Below, piece by piece: positions 1-8,322 of a stretch of 64,000 nt of DNA; position 1 is the stretch's first letter; every line of letters begins with the position of its first letter. Made by a program: the position numbers and the translations under genes. Source of the DNA: CAYFMS01 sp964462325 (GTDB lineage Bacteria; Patescibacteriota; Patescibacteriia; UBA9934); contig CAYWYQ010000001.1 in assembly GCA_964462325.1 (NCBI GenBank), positions 29,524 through 93,523 of the forward strand, given 5' to 3'. The notes beneath the pieces are model-generated. The model ran no database searches. It had not been told where the DNA came from and worked only from the letters and a program-made list of their open reading frames with translations.

Positions 1-1070
1 GTGGTGATATTGTCCTTACAATTGATAGAACAATTCAATATAAGGCATGCGAGGCATTGTCGGAAGGAGTTGAGCGTTATCAGGCAGATTCTGGAACGAT
101 TATTATCCTGGAACCAAAAACAGGAAGGGTTATTTCTATGTGTAATGCACCAGATTTTAATCCAAATACCTATAATATGGTCGAGGATATATCTGTGTAC
201 AATAATGATGCCGTTTTACATGCATATGAGCCTGGATCAATTTTCAAACCGTTAATTATGGCAGGGGCAATTGATGCAGGAGCACTCTCTCCGACGACAT
301 TGTATGAGGATACGGGTGTAGAAGAGATAGACACCTTTAAGATTCAAAATTCGGACAAGGAAGCTCATGGCTGGCAAACAATGACAGATGTGCTTGCGAA
401 ATCACTCAATACCGGAATGATTTTTGCGATGCGTTCTATGGGGATGCCAAGTATGAGGGAATACATTGAGGCATTTGGATTTGGAAAGGTAACGGGCATT
501 GAATTGCCTTCGGAGGTTGAGGGAGATATTTCTTCGCTCGATATAGAATCTGACATTTTCTATGCAACGGCAAGTTATGGTCAGGGGATTACGGCAACGC
601 CCATTCAGCTTGCGGCTGCCTATGCAGCTCTAGCCAATGAAGGAAAATTATATACTCCTTATATTGTAGAAGAAATGAGGCATCAAAGTGGTTATGTTGA
701 AAAAACGGTACCAGAAAAGGTACGGCAGGTTATTGATCCGAAAACAGCAACAACGGTTGGTGCTATGATGGTGCAAGTGATCGAAGAAGGACACGGCGAC
801 CTTGCCGCTGTTCCTGGTTATTATCTTGCCGGGAAGACGGGTACGGCGCAGGTGGTGGCAGAAGGTACTGGTCGTTATGATGCAAGTCACACGAAGGCAT
901 CATTCGCGGGATTTGGGCCTGTGGAAAATCCTCAATTTGCTATGATCGTTATGCTTGACCATCCAAAAACCTCGCCATGGGCATCTGGTACAGCAGCTCC
1001 AATTTGGGGGGAGGTGGCAGATTTTATTCTCCAATATTTTGAAATAGCTCCAACAAGAATAATTGAATGA
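1..1070 (+). CDS. ftsI: Penicillin-binding protein transpeptidase (FtsI-like), 5' truncated by the window
   Basis: Class B PBP transpeptidase that cross-links peptidoglycan outside the membrane. Only the C-terminal ~356 residues are in the window; the frame is open from base 3 with no start, so the N-terminal anchor and dimerisation domain lie upstream. Active-site motifs are in the right order: SIFK (SxxK) in EPGSIFKPLIMAG, SLN (SxN) in AKSLNTGM, and KTG in AGKTGTAQV. The stop at 1068-1070 is one base before the murF ATG, so the two are probably co-transcribed. That neighbourhood (dcw-like) favours FtsI over PBP2, and a separate PBP2/MrdA is present at 52721-54628. The family is certain; the FtsI assignment is inferred. 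Confidence 0.9.
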   Translation, partial: GDIVLTIDRTIQYKACEALSEGVERYQADSGTIIILEPKTGRVISMCNAPDFNPNTYNMVEDISVYNNDAVLHAYEPGSIFKPLIMAGAIDAGALSPTTLYEDTGVEEIDTFKIQNSDKEAHGWQTMTDVLAKSLNTGMIFAMRSMGMPSMREYIEAFGFGKVTGIELPSEVEGDISSLDIESDIFYATASYGQGITATPIQLAAAYAALANEGKLYTPYIVEEMRHQSGYVEKTVPEKVRQVIDPKTATTVGAMMVQVIEEGHGDLAAVPGYYLAGKTGTAQVVAEGTGRYDASHTKASFAGFGPVENPQFAMIVMLDHPKTSPWASGTAAPIWGEVADFILQYFEIAPTRIIE

Positions 1071-1071
1071 T

Positions 1072-2397
1072 ATGAAAAAAATAATTGCAAATATCCTTTA
1101 CAGAAGAGCAAAATCTTATGTAAATACTTGTGAACCAATCATTATTGCTGTGACAGGGTCCCATGGAAAAACAACAACAAAAAATGCCATTGGTTCTATT
1201 ATAAAAGAGGCATATCCGGATCATTTAGTACGCATTCCAGAAAAAAGTTTTAACAATGAATTTGGTACTCCCCTTACGGTTCTTGGAGAGAAAAGTCCTG
1301 GGAGGTCCATTGTAGGCTGGTTTGCATTGATTATTCGATCATTTTTCTATCGTAAGCGTAGCTGCCCAGAAATATTGGTGCTTGAATACGGTGCAGATCG
1401 TCCAGGAGAAATTGAGCATTGGTGTAAAATGGCGGCTCCGGATATTGGTGTAATTACGGGTATTTCAGAAGTTCATGCATCAAATTACCCGAATCTTGAC
1501 GAGCTTATAAAAGAAAAATCTCAATTAGCAGTATACACAAAACAAGTTCTCTGTCTTAACGCTGATGATGATGCAGTCATGTCTATGCAGGAGAAGATTC
1601 AACAGGGAGTAGATGTCTATTCCTATGGGTATGAGGGAGCAACATGTACTATTAAAAAAATATCTGTTCAACCAAATAGCGAGGAAATGTTTGAACCAGG
1701 AGAGATGTTTGTTGTGACACTGGCTGATGCTACTCTTCAAAAAGAGAACGTTGAAATACGACTGAATAATTTATTTGGTTATGCACCTATTATGTCGGCA
1801 GCAGCAGCTCTGACGGCGCACGAGGGTTTACGTTCTGTAAAAAATTCTCGAACATTAACGAGTAGAGAGGCACTTGAAGCACTCACTGTTTCTTATACTC
1901 CAACACCGGGACGTCTTCGACCTATTGCAGGAATTAAGGGGTCACTTCTCATTGATGATTCCTATAATGCGGCACCAGCTGCGACGATGAATGGTTTAGA
2001 TATATTGGATACATTTCCTCTTGCTGAGGAACAGGATAGGCGTATTGCGGTACTTGGAAGAATGGCGGAGCTTGGAGAACATTCAGATCAAAGGCATTTT
2101 GATATTGGTAAACGTGTTGCAGAGGTGGCAGACACCTTTATTGCCGTTGGGGAAGAAATGAAGGTAGCAACAGGTGCGGCAAGACAGTTTGGAATGAATG
2201 ATGATGCGATAGAGTGGTTTTCTACGAGCGAGGAAGCAGGAAGGTACCTCGATAGATATGTAAAACAAGGTGACATCGTTTATATAAAGGGTTCTCAATC
2301 TGCTCGCATGGAGAAAGTTGTGAAAGATCTTATGGCTGAACCATTACGATCAAAGGAATTGCTAGTGAGACAAGAAAAAAAGTGGCTGTGTTCTTAA
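1072..2397 (+). CDS. murF: UDP-N-acetylmuramoyl-tripeptide--D-alanyl-D-alanine ligase
   Basis: Cytoplasmic Mur ligase that adds D-Ala-D-Ala to the UDP-MurNAc-tripeptide with ATP. It has a P-loop GSHGKTTTKN near residue 30, the central-domain signature EYGADRPGEIEHW, and the C-terminal-domain start TPTPGRLRP followed by DDSYNAAPAA. The length (441 aa) is usual, although the N-terminal substrate domain is very short: the P-loop lies within the first 40 residues. A TTG at 1063 would extend the frame by three codons, but ATG 1072 fits the 1-nt spacing after the upstream PBP stop. With the PBP and alr (47897) it covers D-Ala use in wall synthesis. Confidence 0.93.
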   Translation: MKKIIANILYRRAKSYVNTCEPIIIAVTGSHGKTTTKNAIGSIIKEAYPDHLVRIPEKSFNNEFGTPLTVLGEKSPGRSIVGWFALIIRSFFYRKRSCPEILVLEYGADRPGEIEHWCKMAAPDIGVITGISEVHASNYPNLDELIKEKSQLAVYTKQVLCLNADDDAVMSMQEKIQQGVDVYSYGYEGATCTIKKISVQPNSEEMFEPGEMFVVTLADATLQKENVEIRLNNLFGYAPIMSAAAALTAHEGLRSVKNSRTLTSREALEALTVSYTPTPGRLRPIAGIKGSLLIDDSYNAAPAATMNGLDILDTFPLAEEQDRRIAVLGRMAELGEHSDQRHFDIGKRVAEVADTFIAVGEEMKVATGAARQFGMNDDAIEWFSTSEEAGRYLDRYVKQGDIVYIKGSQSARMEKVVKDLMAEPLRSKELLVRQEKKWLCS

Positions 2398-2430
2398 TGG
2401 GTTCACTTCTAGGTTTTGGGAGTGATTATG

Positions 2431-2459
2431 TTTACAAAAATGGTAAAAAGTAGTATAGT
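2431..2459 (+). promoter_or_regulatory. Sigma70-type promoter, riboflavin kinase gene
   Basis: TTTACA (2431-2436), a 17-nt spacer and TATAGT (2454-2459). The ATG at 2470 is 10 nt after the -10 box, so the expected transcript has almost no 5' leader. This promoter is the reason for choosing ATG 2470 over the upstream TTG/ATG codons. Confidence 0.7.
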
Positions 2460-2469
2460 TTGCACGAAT

Positions 2470-2832
2470 ATGCACCAGGTAACATATACTGGAATTGTCG
2501 AAAAAGGCGAAGGAATAGCCGGACCCGAGTATTCGATACCAACCGCAAATCTACATCTCGATTCTGTACACATAGATCCGGGAGTCTATGTAGGTATGAC
2601 GGAATATGAGGGCAAACAATATCCGAGTGCTGTTTGTTATGGCGCGAATGATTCAGAGAAATTCGAGGTACATTTACTAGATGTAACTTTTGATTTGCTT
2701 GGGAAGGAATTAACTGTTCATATACTTGATAAAGTAAGTGAAATTATTCCTTGGGAGTCAAAAGAGCGCATGAGACACAAAATATTGGATGATGTTCATT
2801 GTGTGCGAGAATATTTCAATAAGAAAAAATAG
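2470..2832 (+). CDS. Riboflavin kinase domain protein
   Basis: Stand-alone flavokinase domain of 120 aa, matching the C-terminal half of bifunctional RibF. It would phosphorylate riboflavin to FMN with ATP. Family signature: TGIVEKGEGIA followed by IPTANLHLD (the usual G-x-PTANL motif), then GVYVG and the C-terminal ESKERMRHKILDDV helix. The FAD-synthetase (nucleotidyltransferase) half of RibF is absent; a RibL-like nucleotidyltransferase at 50344-50751 could supply it. Start chosen at ATG 2470 from the promoter; the frame is open upstream to TTG 2416. The stop lies inside a bidirectional terminator shared with the convergent ATP-grasp gene. Confidence 0.82.
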   Translation: MHQVTYTGIVEKGEGIAGPEYSIPTANLHLDSVHIDPGVYVGMTEYEGKQYPSAVCYGANDSEKFEVHLLDVTFDLLGKELTVHILDKVSEIIPWESKERMRHKILDDVHCVREYFNKKK

Positions 2833-2850
2833 GCATTTGCCTATTTTTTC
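2823..2850. terminator. Bidirectional rho-independent terminator
   Basis: 12-bp stem (GAAAAAATAGGC paired with its complement), 4-nt loop, A-tract on one side and T-tract on the other. It sits between two convergent genes and contains the stop codon of the + strand gene. Confidence 0.85.
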
Positions 2851-4148
2851 TTTGTCTTGGTGGTGACGATTTCAATCATTTTTTCTATACGGCGCTTGTC
2901 TGCCAGTAACTTTGAACGATCTTTGTTAAAGAGAATCACATTGAATACCGATTTACCGCCATGTTTTGCAAAGCGACACATGTCACCAATTTTCTTATTG
3001 ACGGCGAGTTCGTTTACAGATTGAACCTTTGCAACCTTCTTAATACCCTTAAGCGCCTTTAATCTACCTTCCTTTTTCGCATAAAATTTTAGTACAGCTG
3101 CATATCCTCTTACACGTTTTGGAATGATGGGTTTACGAGGAATGCGAATAAGGATGTCATTCATGGAATGATTTATACCAAATGCCAAGTCATAAAACGT
3201 ATGTCTAAAACCTCCTGCGCGCGCACCAATTTCAATAATCTTCCATCCATTTTCTGTGCGGATAAGCTCGGAATGTGCCGTAGAATTTCGTAGCCCTAAT
3301 GCACGAATCCCTTTTTCTGTTACATTCTCAAGAGCATTAATACTCTTTTTTGTTAACTTAGTTGGTGTGATCTGAAAATAATTAAAGAAATCATCAAATC
3401 CAATTGTTTGACCTGTCTTTACCGCAACTGGAGGACAATGAAATACTTCTCCACGGGTACTCACATATGAATCAATTGAGTACATATCTCCCTCCATGAA
3501 TTCTTCCACAATGACCTTCGGGGTATCATCGAGCTTTCTTTCCTTGTAGTGACTTTTTATTTTACGGAAAGTTTTTCGGAGAGTAGTCGCTAATTCGTCT
3601 TCATGATAACAAATTGTAACAAGAAGACTTTGTGCAAGTCCGGCCGGTTTTACGACAAGAGGGAAGCCTACCTTCTTTTCGATTTTCTTCATTGTTATAG
3701 CTGAATTGTCTTTTACAATCAAATATTTTGGTGTGATTGTTTTATCGTAGGAAGTAAAGCGACGACGCATCTGTGTTTTATCAATTGCCCATGAAACAGA
3801 TTCGACCGTTGGAGTACGTAGATAGGGAACATTTGGAATAACTTTTCTAAATTTACCCATATTTGCTTCACTTCTACATGTAATAGCAAGCAATTTATCT
3901 TCATAGGGCTTCAATGCCTTCTCGATACTCGTATGGGAATTCATTTTTGCTGGAATGACAAGATCAAAACGTGCTGCAAGCTTTTCCCTTGCCTCAACAT
4001 TCTTTTTATCATCTATAAGAACAACAAATTTATACTTTTTACCCCTATCAGCAAAAGCAGTACGCAATTCCTCAATGGTTCCAAGTGGAGCCGTTTGAAC
4101 ATAGAGGATAATATTTCGCCCATATGTCCATGATTTTTTTAATGCCAT
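2841..4148 (-). CDS. ATP-grasp domain protein
   Basis: Protein of 435 aa with an ATP-grasp fold, a family that joins a carboxylate to an amine or similar nucleophile via an acyl-phosphate. An N-terminal pre-ATP-grasp Rossmann-like region (residues ~1-120) is followed by the nucleotide-binding part (FPLVVKPAGLAQSLLV, then VIVEEFMEGDMYSIDSYV) and the metal/substrate region (SELIRTENGWKIIEIGARAGGFR). The tail is rich in lysine. The substrate cannot be told from sequence; relatives include carbamoyl-phosphate synthase-like and peptide ligases. A TTG at 4157 extends the frame, but a well-formed promoter ends 9 nt before ATG 4148. Confidence 0.75.
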   Translation of the reverse strand: MALKKSWTYGRNIILYVQTAPLGTIEELRTAFADRGKKYKFVVLIDDKKNVEAREKLAARFDLVIPAKMNSHTSIEKALKPYEDKLLAITCRSEANMGKFRKVIPNVPYLRTPTVESVSWAIDKTQMRRRFTSYDKTITPKYLIVKDNSAITMKKIEKKVGFPLVVKPAGLAQSLLVTICYHEDELATTLRKTFRKIKSHYKERKLDDTPKVIVEEFMEGDMYSIDSYVSTRGEVFHCPPVAVKTGQTIGFDDFFNYFQITPTKLTKKSINALENVTEKGIRALGLRNSTAHSELIRTENGWKIIEIGARAGGFRHTFYDLAFGINHSMNDILIRIPRKPIIPKRVRGYAAVLKFYAKKEGRLKALKGIKKVAKVQSVNELAVNKKIGDMCRFAKHGGKSVFNVILFNKDRSKLLADKRRIEKMIEIVTTKTKKK

Positions 4149-4157
4149 ATTGTCCAA

Positions 4158-4186
4158 ATAGTATGTAGTTAATGTACGGGAGTCAA
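4158..4186 (-). promoter_or_regulatory. Sigma70-type promoter, ATP-grasp gene
   Basis: On the minus strand: TTGACT (4186-4181), a 17-nt spacer and TACTAT (4163-4158). Only 9 nt separate it from ATG 4148. The -35 box lies inside the end of the upstream dus gene, so the gene has its own promoter within a same-strand pair. Confidence 0.75.
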
Positions 4187-5161
4187 GGCAGATTTTTTTT
4201 CTGCATGATCAAGAAGCATCTGATCAAGAATATCGAGAACTTCCTTCTGTGTTTTTGCGGTCATAAGTCCTTGTTTGTATACCTTGAAATGGGGAATGCC
4301 CTTAAAGTACCATGAGAGATGCTTGCGAAACGTATTCACAGCAGCTTCCCCATATTGTTCAAGGTGTAATTGGAGATGTTCTTTTACAACACGTATACGT
4401 TCCTCAAGTGTGACAATAAATGGTTCTCTTCCAGCAAGTACATCCTCAATTTGTCTAAATATCCATGGATTCCCAAGGGCACCTCTTGCGATCAATACGC
4501 CGTCACAACCTGTTTCTTCAATAGCTTGGAAATAATCCTCATAGGTGAATACATCGCCATTATAGAGAACAGGAATAGAAACAGTTTCTTTTACACGACG
4601 TACAATATCTCGATTCGACAACCCAGAATATCCCTGTTCTTTTGTACGTCCATGTACCGTAATCAGATCGGCTCCCGCTTCCTCAATATGTTTAGCGAAT
4701 GCAATACATTCTTCATGATCCGACCAACCTGCACGCATTTTTACAGATAGGGGAACGGTAATGACTCCCTTCATTGCTCTAACAATAGAGGTTGCATGCT
4801 CTGGGTCCTTCATGAGTGCAGAACCGTTAAAATTTGAAGTGATTTTATACACAGGACATCCCATATTGATGTCAATTCCATCTGGGTGATGTTTCTTCTC
4901 GATAATAACAGCACACTTAGCCATCGTTTCTGGATTTGCACCAAATATTTGTTGCACGAGTGGACGTTCGGCGCCGTGTATATCGGTCATGTCAAGCGTC
5001 TTGTTATTCCCGCGTACCACGGCTTCCGAGGAAACCATTTCTCGAAACACAATAGGGGACGCAATAGATTTTACAATGCGACAATAAGCAGAGTCGGTCA
5101 TGTCTGCCATCGGTGATAGCGCAACGATGGGCCTTTGTATGGTTTTCCAATCAATCTTCAT
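4169..5161 (-). CDS. dus: tRNA-dihydrouridine synthase
   Basis: FMN-dependent reductase (330 aa) that makes dihydrouridine in tRNA. TIM-barrel start PIVALSPMADMTDSAYC, FREMVSSEAV, the catalytic-Cys motif NMGCPVYKI, then VKMRAGW, VHGRTKEQGYSG and phosphate-binding GDVFTYEDY and ARGALGNPWIF. The C-terminal helical RNA-binding domain (RKHLSWYFKGI) is present. It resembles the DusB branch, but the site specificity cannot be fixed by eye. Start at ATG 5161 (TTG 5173 also in frame) because the -10 box overlaps the longer start. Confidence 0.93.
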   Translation of the reverse strand: MKIDWKTIQRPIVALSPMADMTDSAYCRIVKSIASPIVFREMVSSEAVVRGNNKTLDMTDIHGAERPLVQQIFGANPETMAKCAVIIEKKHHPDGIDINMGCPVYKITSNFNGSALMKDPEHATSIVRAMKGVITVPLSVKMRAGWSDHEECIAFAKHIEEAGADLITVHGRTKEQGYSGLSNRDIVRRVKETVSIPVLYNGDVFTYEDYFQAIEETGCDGVLIARGALGNPWIFRQIEDVLAGREPFIVTLEERIRVVKEHLQLHLEQYGEAAVNTFRKHLSWYFKGIPHFKVYKQGLMTAKTQKEVLDILDQMLLDHAEKKSALTPVH

Positions 5162-5169
5162 AACGGCGA

Positions 5170-5198
5170 ACAATAACAGAAAATACAGGTATTGTCAA
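5170..5198 (-). promoter_or_regulatory. Sigma70-type promoter, dus
   Basis: On the minus strand: consensus TTGACA (5198-5193), a 17-nt spacer and TATTGT (5175-5170), ending 8 nt before ATG 5161. The predicted transcript is leaderless. Confidence 0.78.
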
Positions 5199-5214
5199 TC
5201 TGCATTAGTCACAT

Positions 5215-5220
5215 TATACT
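5215..5220 (+). promoter_or_regulatory. -10 box, thioredoxin-like/VKOR/beta-CASP operon
   Basis: TATACT at 5215-5220, 26 nt before ATG 5247. It is divergent from the dus promoter, with the two regions back to back. No convincing -35 box. Confidence 0.45.
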
Positions 5221-5246
5221 ATGAGCATTACTTAGTAGAAAGAAAT

Positions 5247-5627
5247 ATGAAACTATCTTCCACGACATCAATGTTCCTTCTTGCAGGTGTAGTTGTTGTA
5301 GCACTTATTGGAGCAGCTGTTTTGAAAAATGTTGGACCTTCTAAATACGACGATTTTGCGCAGTGTCTTGCCGAGAAGGGGGCATTTGTATACGAAGCGT
5401 GGTGGTGTAGTGCCTGCGCGGCGCAAGAGGAGCAATTTGGAACAGCCTATAGACATGTGCCTAAAAAAGAATGTGCAGCGGCAGGACAGTCAAGCTCATT
5501 TGCCCTTTGTGAAGAAGATGGCATTACTTCAACGCCAACATGGCGATACCCTGACGGTTCATTGAATCCAGGTGTACACCCCATGTCAGCATTAAGTGAA
5601 ATATATGGTTGTGAATTACCTCAATAA
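5247..5627 (+). CDS. Membrane-anchored thioredoxin-like oxidoreductase (VKOR partner)
   Basis: 126-aa protein with one N-terminal membrane segment (residues ~8-28) and an extracytoplasmic thioredoxin-like domain. It has the pattern of the Trx domain found C-terminally in bacterial VKOR fusions: FAQCLAEKGA, active site WWCSACAAQEEQFG (CxxC = CSAC), a second Cys pair, then ITSTPTWRYPDG with the cis-Pro. It would oxidise or shuffle cysteines of exported proteins and be re-oxidised by the VKOR encoded immediately downstream, whose frame overlaps it by ~30 nt. The start at 5247 is the first ATG that gives a proper membrane anchor; the longer open frame from 5100 would run antisense through dus. 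Confidence 0.82.
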   Translation: MKLSSTTSMFLLAGVVVVALIGAAVLKNVGPSKYDDFAQCLAEKGAFVYEAWWCSACAAQEEQFGTAYRHVPKKECAAAGQSSSFALCEEDGITSTPTWRYPDGSLNPGVHPMSALSEIYGCELPQ

Positions 5628-6084
5628 GATTCGAAGAACGCACCTTATCTCGCTTTTGATTCTCTTCAGTATCATTGGATTAATTTCAGCAATCTATACG
5701 GCATCGGCACATTACGGAGATGTCTCACTCGCTGTATGTAGCTTGAATGAAACATTCGACTGTGGAACGGTAAATAACAGTAAGTGGTCTGAGATAGTAG
5801 GAATACCTGTTTCGGTTCTTGGACTTATATCCTATGCACTGTTTATTATCGGAGGAGTATCTGTTTATAAAAAACCACATGAACTCATTGAAATGCTCAT
5901 GGGTGTTTTAGCAATTGTCGGTCTTGGTTTTAGCCTGTACCTTACGTCAATTGAAGCATTTGTTCTTCAGACATGGTGCTTGTTCTGTATCGCATCACAA
6001 ATTGCTATTTTAGGTATTTTCATCTGTGTGATGCGAATCCGGGCCATTGATGCAAAAACATTTCCTCAACAAGAGATTGCATGA
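5596..6084 (+). CDS. Vitamin K epoxide reductase (VKOR) family protein
   Basis: Integral membrane quinone-dependent thiol oxidase of about 160 aa and four membrane segments. Signature residues are visible: the first Cys pair in CSLNETFDCGTVNNSKW, the conserved IPVSVLGLISY, and the quinone-side CxxC in TWCLFCIAS. In bacteria this family does the job of DsbB, re-oxidising a thioredoxin-like partner, here the gene just upstream. Start is uncertain: GTG 5596, ATG 5605 or GTG 5611; all overlap the upstream gene. The last codons overlap the next gene by 4 nt (ATGA), so three genes are translationally coupled. Confidence 0.92.
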   Translation: MKYMVVNYLNKIRRTHLISLLILFSIIGLISAIYTASAHYGDVSLAVCSLNETFDCGTVNNSKWSEIVGIPVSVLGLISYALFIIGGVSVYKKPHELIEMLMGVLAIVGLGFSLYLTSIEAFVLQTWCLFCIASQIAILGIFICVMRIRAIDAKTFPQQEIA

Positions 6085-7436
6085 AACAATTGTCATTTCA
6101 TGGAGGTGTACGAGGAGTAACAGGGAGCTGTTACCTGCTTGAAAATGAAAAGGGGAAAATCCTGATTGATTGCGGGATGCATCAAGGGGAGAGGATGTGT
6201 AGCAAAATAAATTACGAGCCTTTTGATTTTGACCCATCTCAAATCGATGCGGTCATTATTACGCATGCTCATTATGATCACACGGGCCGTTTACCTCTAC
6301 TTATTGAGCGTGGGTTTAGGGGAAAGATCTACATGACAGCACCGACAAAGGAACTTAGTAGGCATATTCTGGAAGATGCCATGCGCATTATGCAGGAAAA
6401 TGCAGAGCATTGCGGAGATGAGGTCCTTTATTCAGCCGAGGATCTTAAAAAGGTCTTTTCGCTTACAACGGGTCTGGGTTACCATACAGAGTTTGAGCCT
6501 GTACGCGGTATGCGCGCTATGTTTCATGATGCTGGTCATATTCTTGGGTCAGCATATATTTCAGTTGATATAGAAGGAGAACGTTTTATTTTTAGTGGAG
6601 ACCTTGGTAATGACGATGTACCCATTCTTCCGGACACAGAGATACTAGAAAGCGCAGATTATATTGTGTGTGAATCTACGTATGGAGATAAGGATCATCA
6701 TAAATCATCTGAAAGAAAACAGCGTCTATTAGATGCGCTTGATAAAACGTTACCAAGAGGCGGTACAGCAATCATACCTGCATTTTCTATCGAGAGAACA
6801 CAGGAGTTATTATATCTACTGAATGAATTATGTACGGAAGGGCAATGTCCACAAGTACCGGTTTTTCTTGATAGTCCGCTTGCAATAAAGGCAACGGAAG
6901 TGTACGAGAAATATAGTAATTATTTACGATTTGATAAACCTCATTCTGCAGGTGTTGATCAGGATTTTTTCTCATTTCCAGGACTACATGTCACCATGTC
7001 CGTTGATGATTCAAAAGAGATTAATCACTACAAGGGAGCAAAAATAATTATTGCAGGATCTGGTATGATGACGGGTGGTCGTGTAGTACATCACCTAAAA
7101 CAGTATCTATCTGATGAAAAAAGTGCTGTAATTATTATTGGGTATCAGGCGGATCATACCCTTGGAAGAAAGATTCAAGATGGGGCAGAGGCGGTAGAAA
7201 TTCATAGACAACATATTAAAGTACGTGCACGTATTTATGAGATTGAATCTTTTTCTGCTCATGCTGGTAGGACAAAACTTGCGACTTGGGTTCAACCAAA
7301 ATCTGGTCCGGCAAAAAAAATATTCCTCGTGCATGGCGATGATAATGTGAAACCAATGCTAGCAAAACATATGCAGGAAAAAGGAGTTATGTCTGAAATA
7401 ATCATTCCACAGTTTCAAGGAAAATTTGAATTATAA
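6081..7436 (+). CDS. Metallo-beta-lactamase / beta-CASP family ribonuclease
   Basis: 451-aa zinc-dependent RNase of the CPSF73/Ysh1-like bacterial group. MBL motifs: GGVRGVTGSCYLL (motif 1 region), THAHYDHTG (motif 2), HDAGHILGSA (motif 3), FSGDLGND (motif 4). Beta-CASP motifs: ESTYGDKDH, PAFSIERTQELLY, FLDSPLA, GSGMMTGGR, and the C-terminal FSAHAG histidine. Likely cytoplasmic RNA processing or decay; endo- versus exonuclease activity cannot be read from sequence. Its link to the disulfide pair upstream is through coupling only and need not be functional. Confidence 0.9.
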   Translation: MKQLSFHGGVRGVTGSCYLLENEKGKILIDCGMHQGERMCSKINYEPFDFDPSQIDAVIITHAHYDHTGRLPLLIERGFRGKIYMTAPTKELSRHILEDAMRIMQENAEHCGDEVLYSAEDLKKVFSLTTGLGYHTEFEPVRGMRAMFHDAGHILGSAYISVDIEGERFIFSGDLGNDDVPILPDTEILESADYIVCESTYGDKDHHKSSERKQRLLDALDKTLPRGGTAIIPAFSIERTQELLYLLNELCTEGQCPQVPVFLDSPLAIKATEVYEKYSNYLRFDKPHSAGVDQDFFSFPGLHVTMSVDDSKEINHYKGAKIIIAGSGMMTGGRVVHHLKQYLSDEKSAVIIIGYQADHTLGRKIQDGAEAVEIHRQHIKVRARIYEIESFSAHAGRTKLATWVQPKSGPAKKIFLVHGDDNVKPMLAKHMQEKGVMSEIIIPQFQGKFEL

Positions 7437-7702
7437 AAAATCGAGGTTTTCCTCGATTGAGTGTACGCCACGTGTTGTTTTAATCTCCGAACAGGTAGCC
7501 CAGTTCCGGGATCAACATTCATGGATTGGATCCAAATATCACCCTTAAAACAATGCTTCTCTTCATGACCATGTATATAGTGAAGCACGAGGCGCGCGTC
7601 TTCTTCTGTTGTCTGTCCCTCCTGGCACCTGTATGTTTGCGTGAGCGAAACACTTGCTCCGCATGTATTGCATGTTCCACGTGCAATAAATAACCGAACC
7701 AT
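7415..7702 (-). CDS. Small Cys-containing hypothetical protein
   Basis: Up to 95 aa, family not recognised. It has a CNTC pair near residue 11 and two further cysteines (~26 and ~51), possibly a metal site. It is supported by a strong Shine-Dalgarno (AGAGGTGAT directly before ATG 7702), unusual for this window, and by lying 29 nt downstream of the FecR-like gene on the same strand. Oddity: the ORF reads through the terminator hairpin at 7439-7458 and overlaps the end of the beta-CASP gene, so the last ~15 residues may not be real or a frameshift may be present. Confidence 0.5.
   Translation of the reverse strand: MVRLFIARGTCNTCGASVSLTQTYRCQEGQTTEEDARLVLHYIHGHEEKHCFKGDIWIQSMNVDPGTGLPVRRLKQHVAYTQSRKTSIFYNSNFP
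7439..7458 (-). terminator. Rho-independent terminator (minus strand)
   Basis: AATCGAGG-TTTT-CCTCGATT hairpin. On the minus strand it is followed by a T-tract (the A-run at 7435-7440). It may also stop plus-strand RNA from the beta-CASP gene, but without a good T-tract. Confidence 0.65.
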
Positions 7703-7731
7703 ATCACCTCTTTACGAGGCTAGCATATTTT

Positions 7732-8310
7732 TTATTGTCGTGAAGTATTCTCAAAATAAAATTCATAAAACTCAGCGGAGCTTGATTGGTTTGGTATGAG
7801 AGGATCAATAGAAAAAAAGGAATGATTTAACGTATTTAATCGAATATCGAATTGATTATGAGTAATTATTTTCTCATTTGTATAGATGGACTTAATGACA
7901 GGGTCATCGTTTGAATCATGATGAATCTGTTGAAGATCAAGCTCATCTCGCCAACTATAATGCACCGCAGACACGGTGCCTGATACATCAATAAAGGTGT
8001 TACGTGCTCGTATCGTCGCATCTCCTTCTATAATAATTCGTCCTTGAATAAGTCGTATTGTGAATGAATCCTGTCGTGTGTCTTCTAGCTGAATCTCAGT
8101 ATTTTTGTCTAAGTACATGTGAATGTCATGCGTAAGGAATTGTACATAGTCGTCCTGACTAACGATCAGAGAACCTCGGTCATATGGCTTTTCATCAATG
8201 AGAATATAGGGGTATGCATCTGTAGAATAAAGCTGATGCCAAATAAGGGCACATGTGGAGAGTGCAACAAGGAGAACGATTCCTATGGTAATATACGAAC
8301 GTTTATTCAT
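7732..8310 (-). CDS. Membrane-anchored FecR-like domain protein
   Basis: 192 aa. N-terminal membrane anchor (IGIVLLVALSTCALIW, residues ~7-23) followed by an extracytoplasmic beta-rich region resembling FecR: MYLDKNTEIQLED, IRLIQGRIIIEG, TFIDVSGTVSAVHY (the usual L.G.v ... T....v.GT.. pattern). FecR domains otherwise take part in signalling or surface scaffolding; no sigma factor is nearby, so function is open. Start at ATG 8310 because a consensus TATAAT ends 6 nt upstream on the minus strand; the longer frame to 8565 runs antisense through the thioredoxin-like gene. Confidence 0.6.
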   Translation of the reverse strand: MNKRSYITIGIVLLVALSTCALIWHQLYSTDAYPYILIDEKPYDRGSLIVSQDDYVQFLTHDIHMYLDKNTEIQLEDTRQDSFTIRLIQGRIIIEGDATIRARNTFIDVSGTVSAVHYSWRDELDLQQIHHDSNDDPVIKSIYTNEKIITHNQFDIRLNTLNHSFFSIDPLIPNQSSSAEFYEFYFENTSRQ

Positions 8311-8316
8311 AAATAA

Positions 8317-8322
8317 ATTATA
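8317..8322 (-). promoter_or_regulatory. -10 box, FecR-like gene
   Basis: Minus-strand TATAAT (8322-8317), 6 nt before ATG 8310, giving a leaderless transcript. The box overlaps the start codon of the divergent plus-strand gene. The -35 region is weak. Confidence 0.55.
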
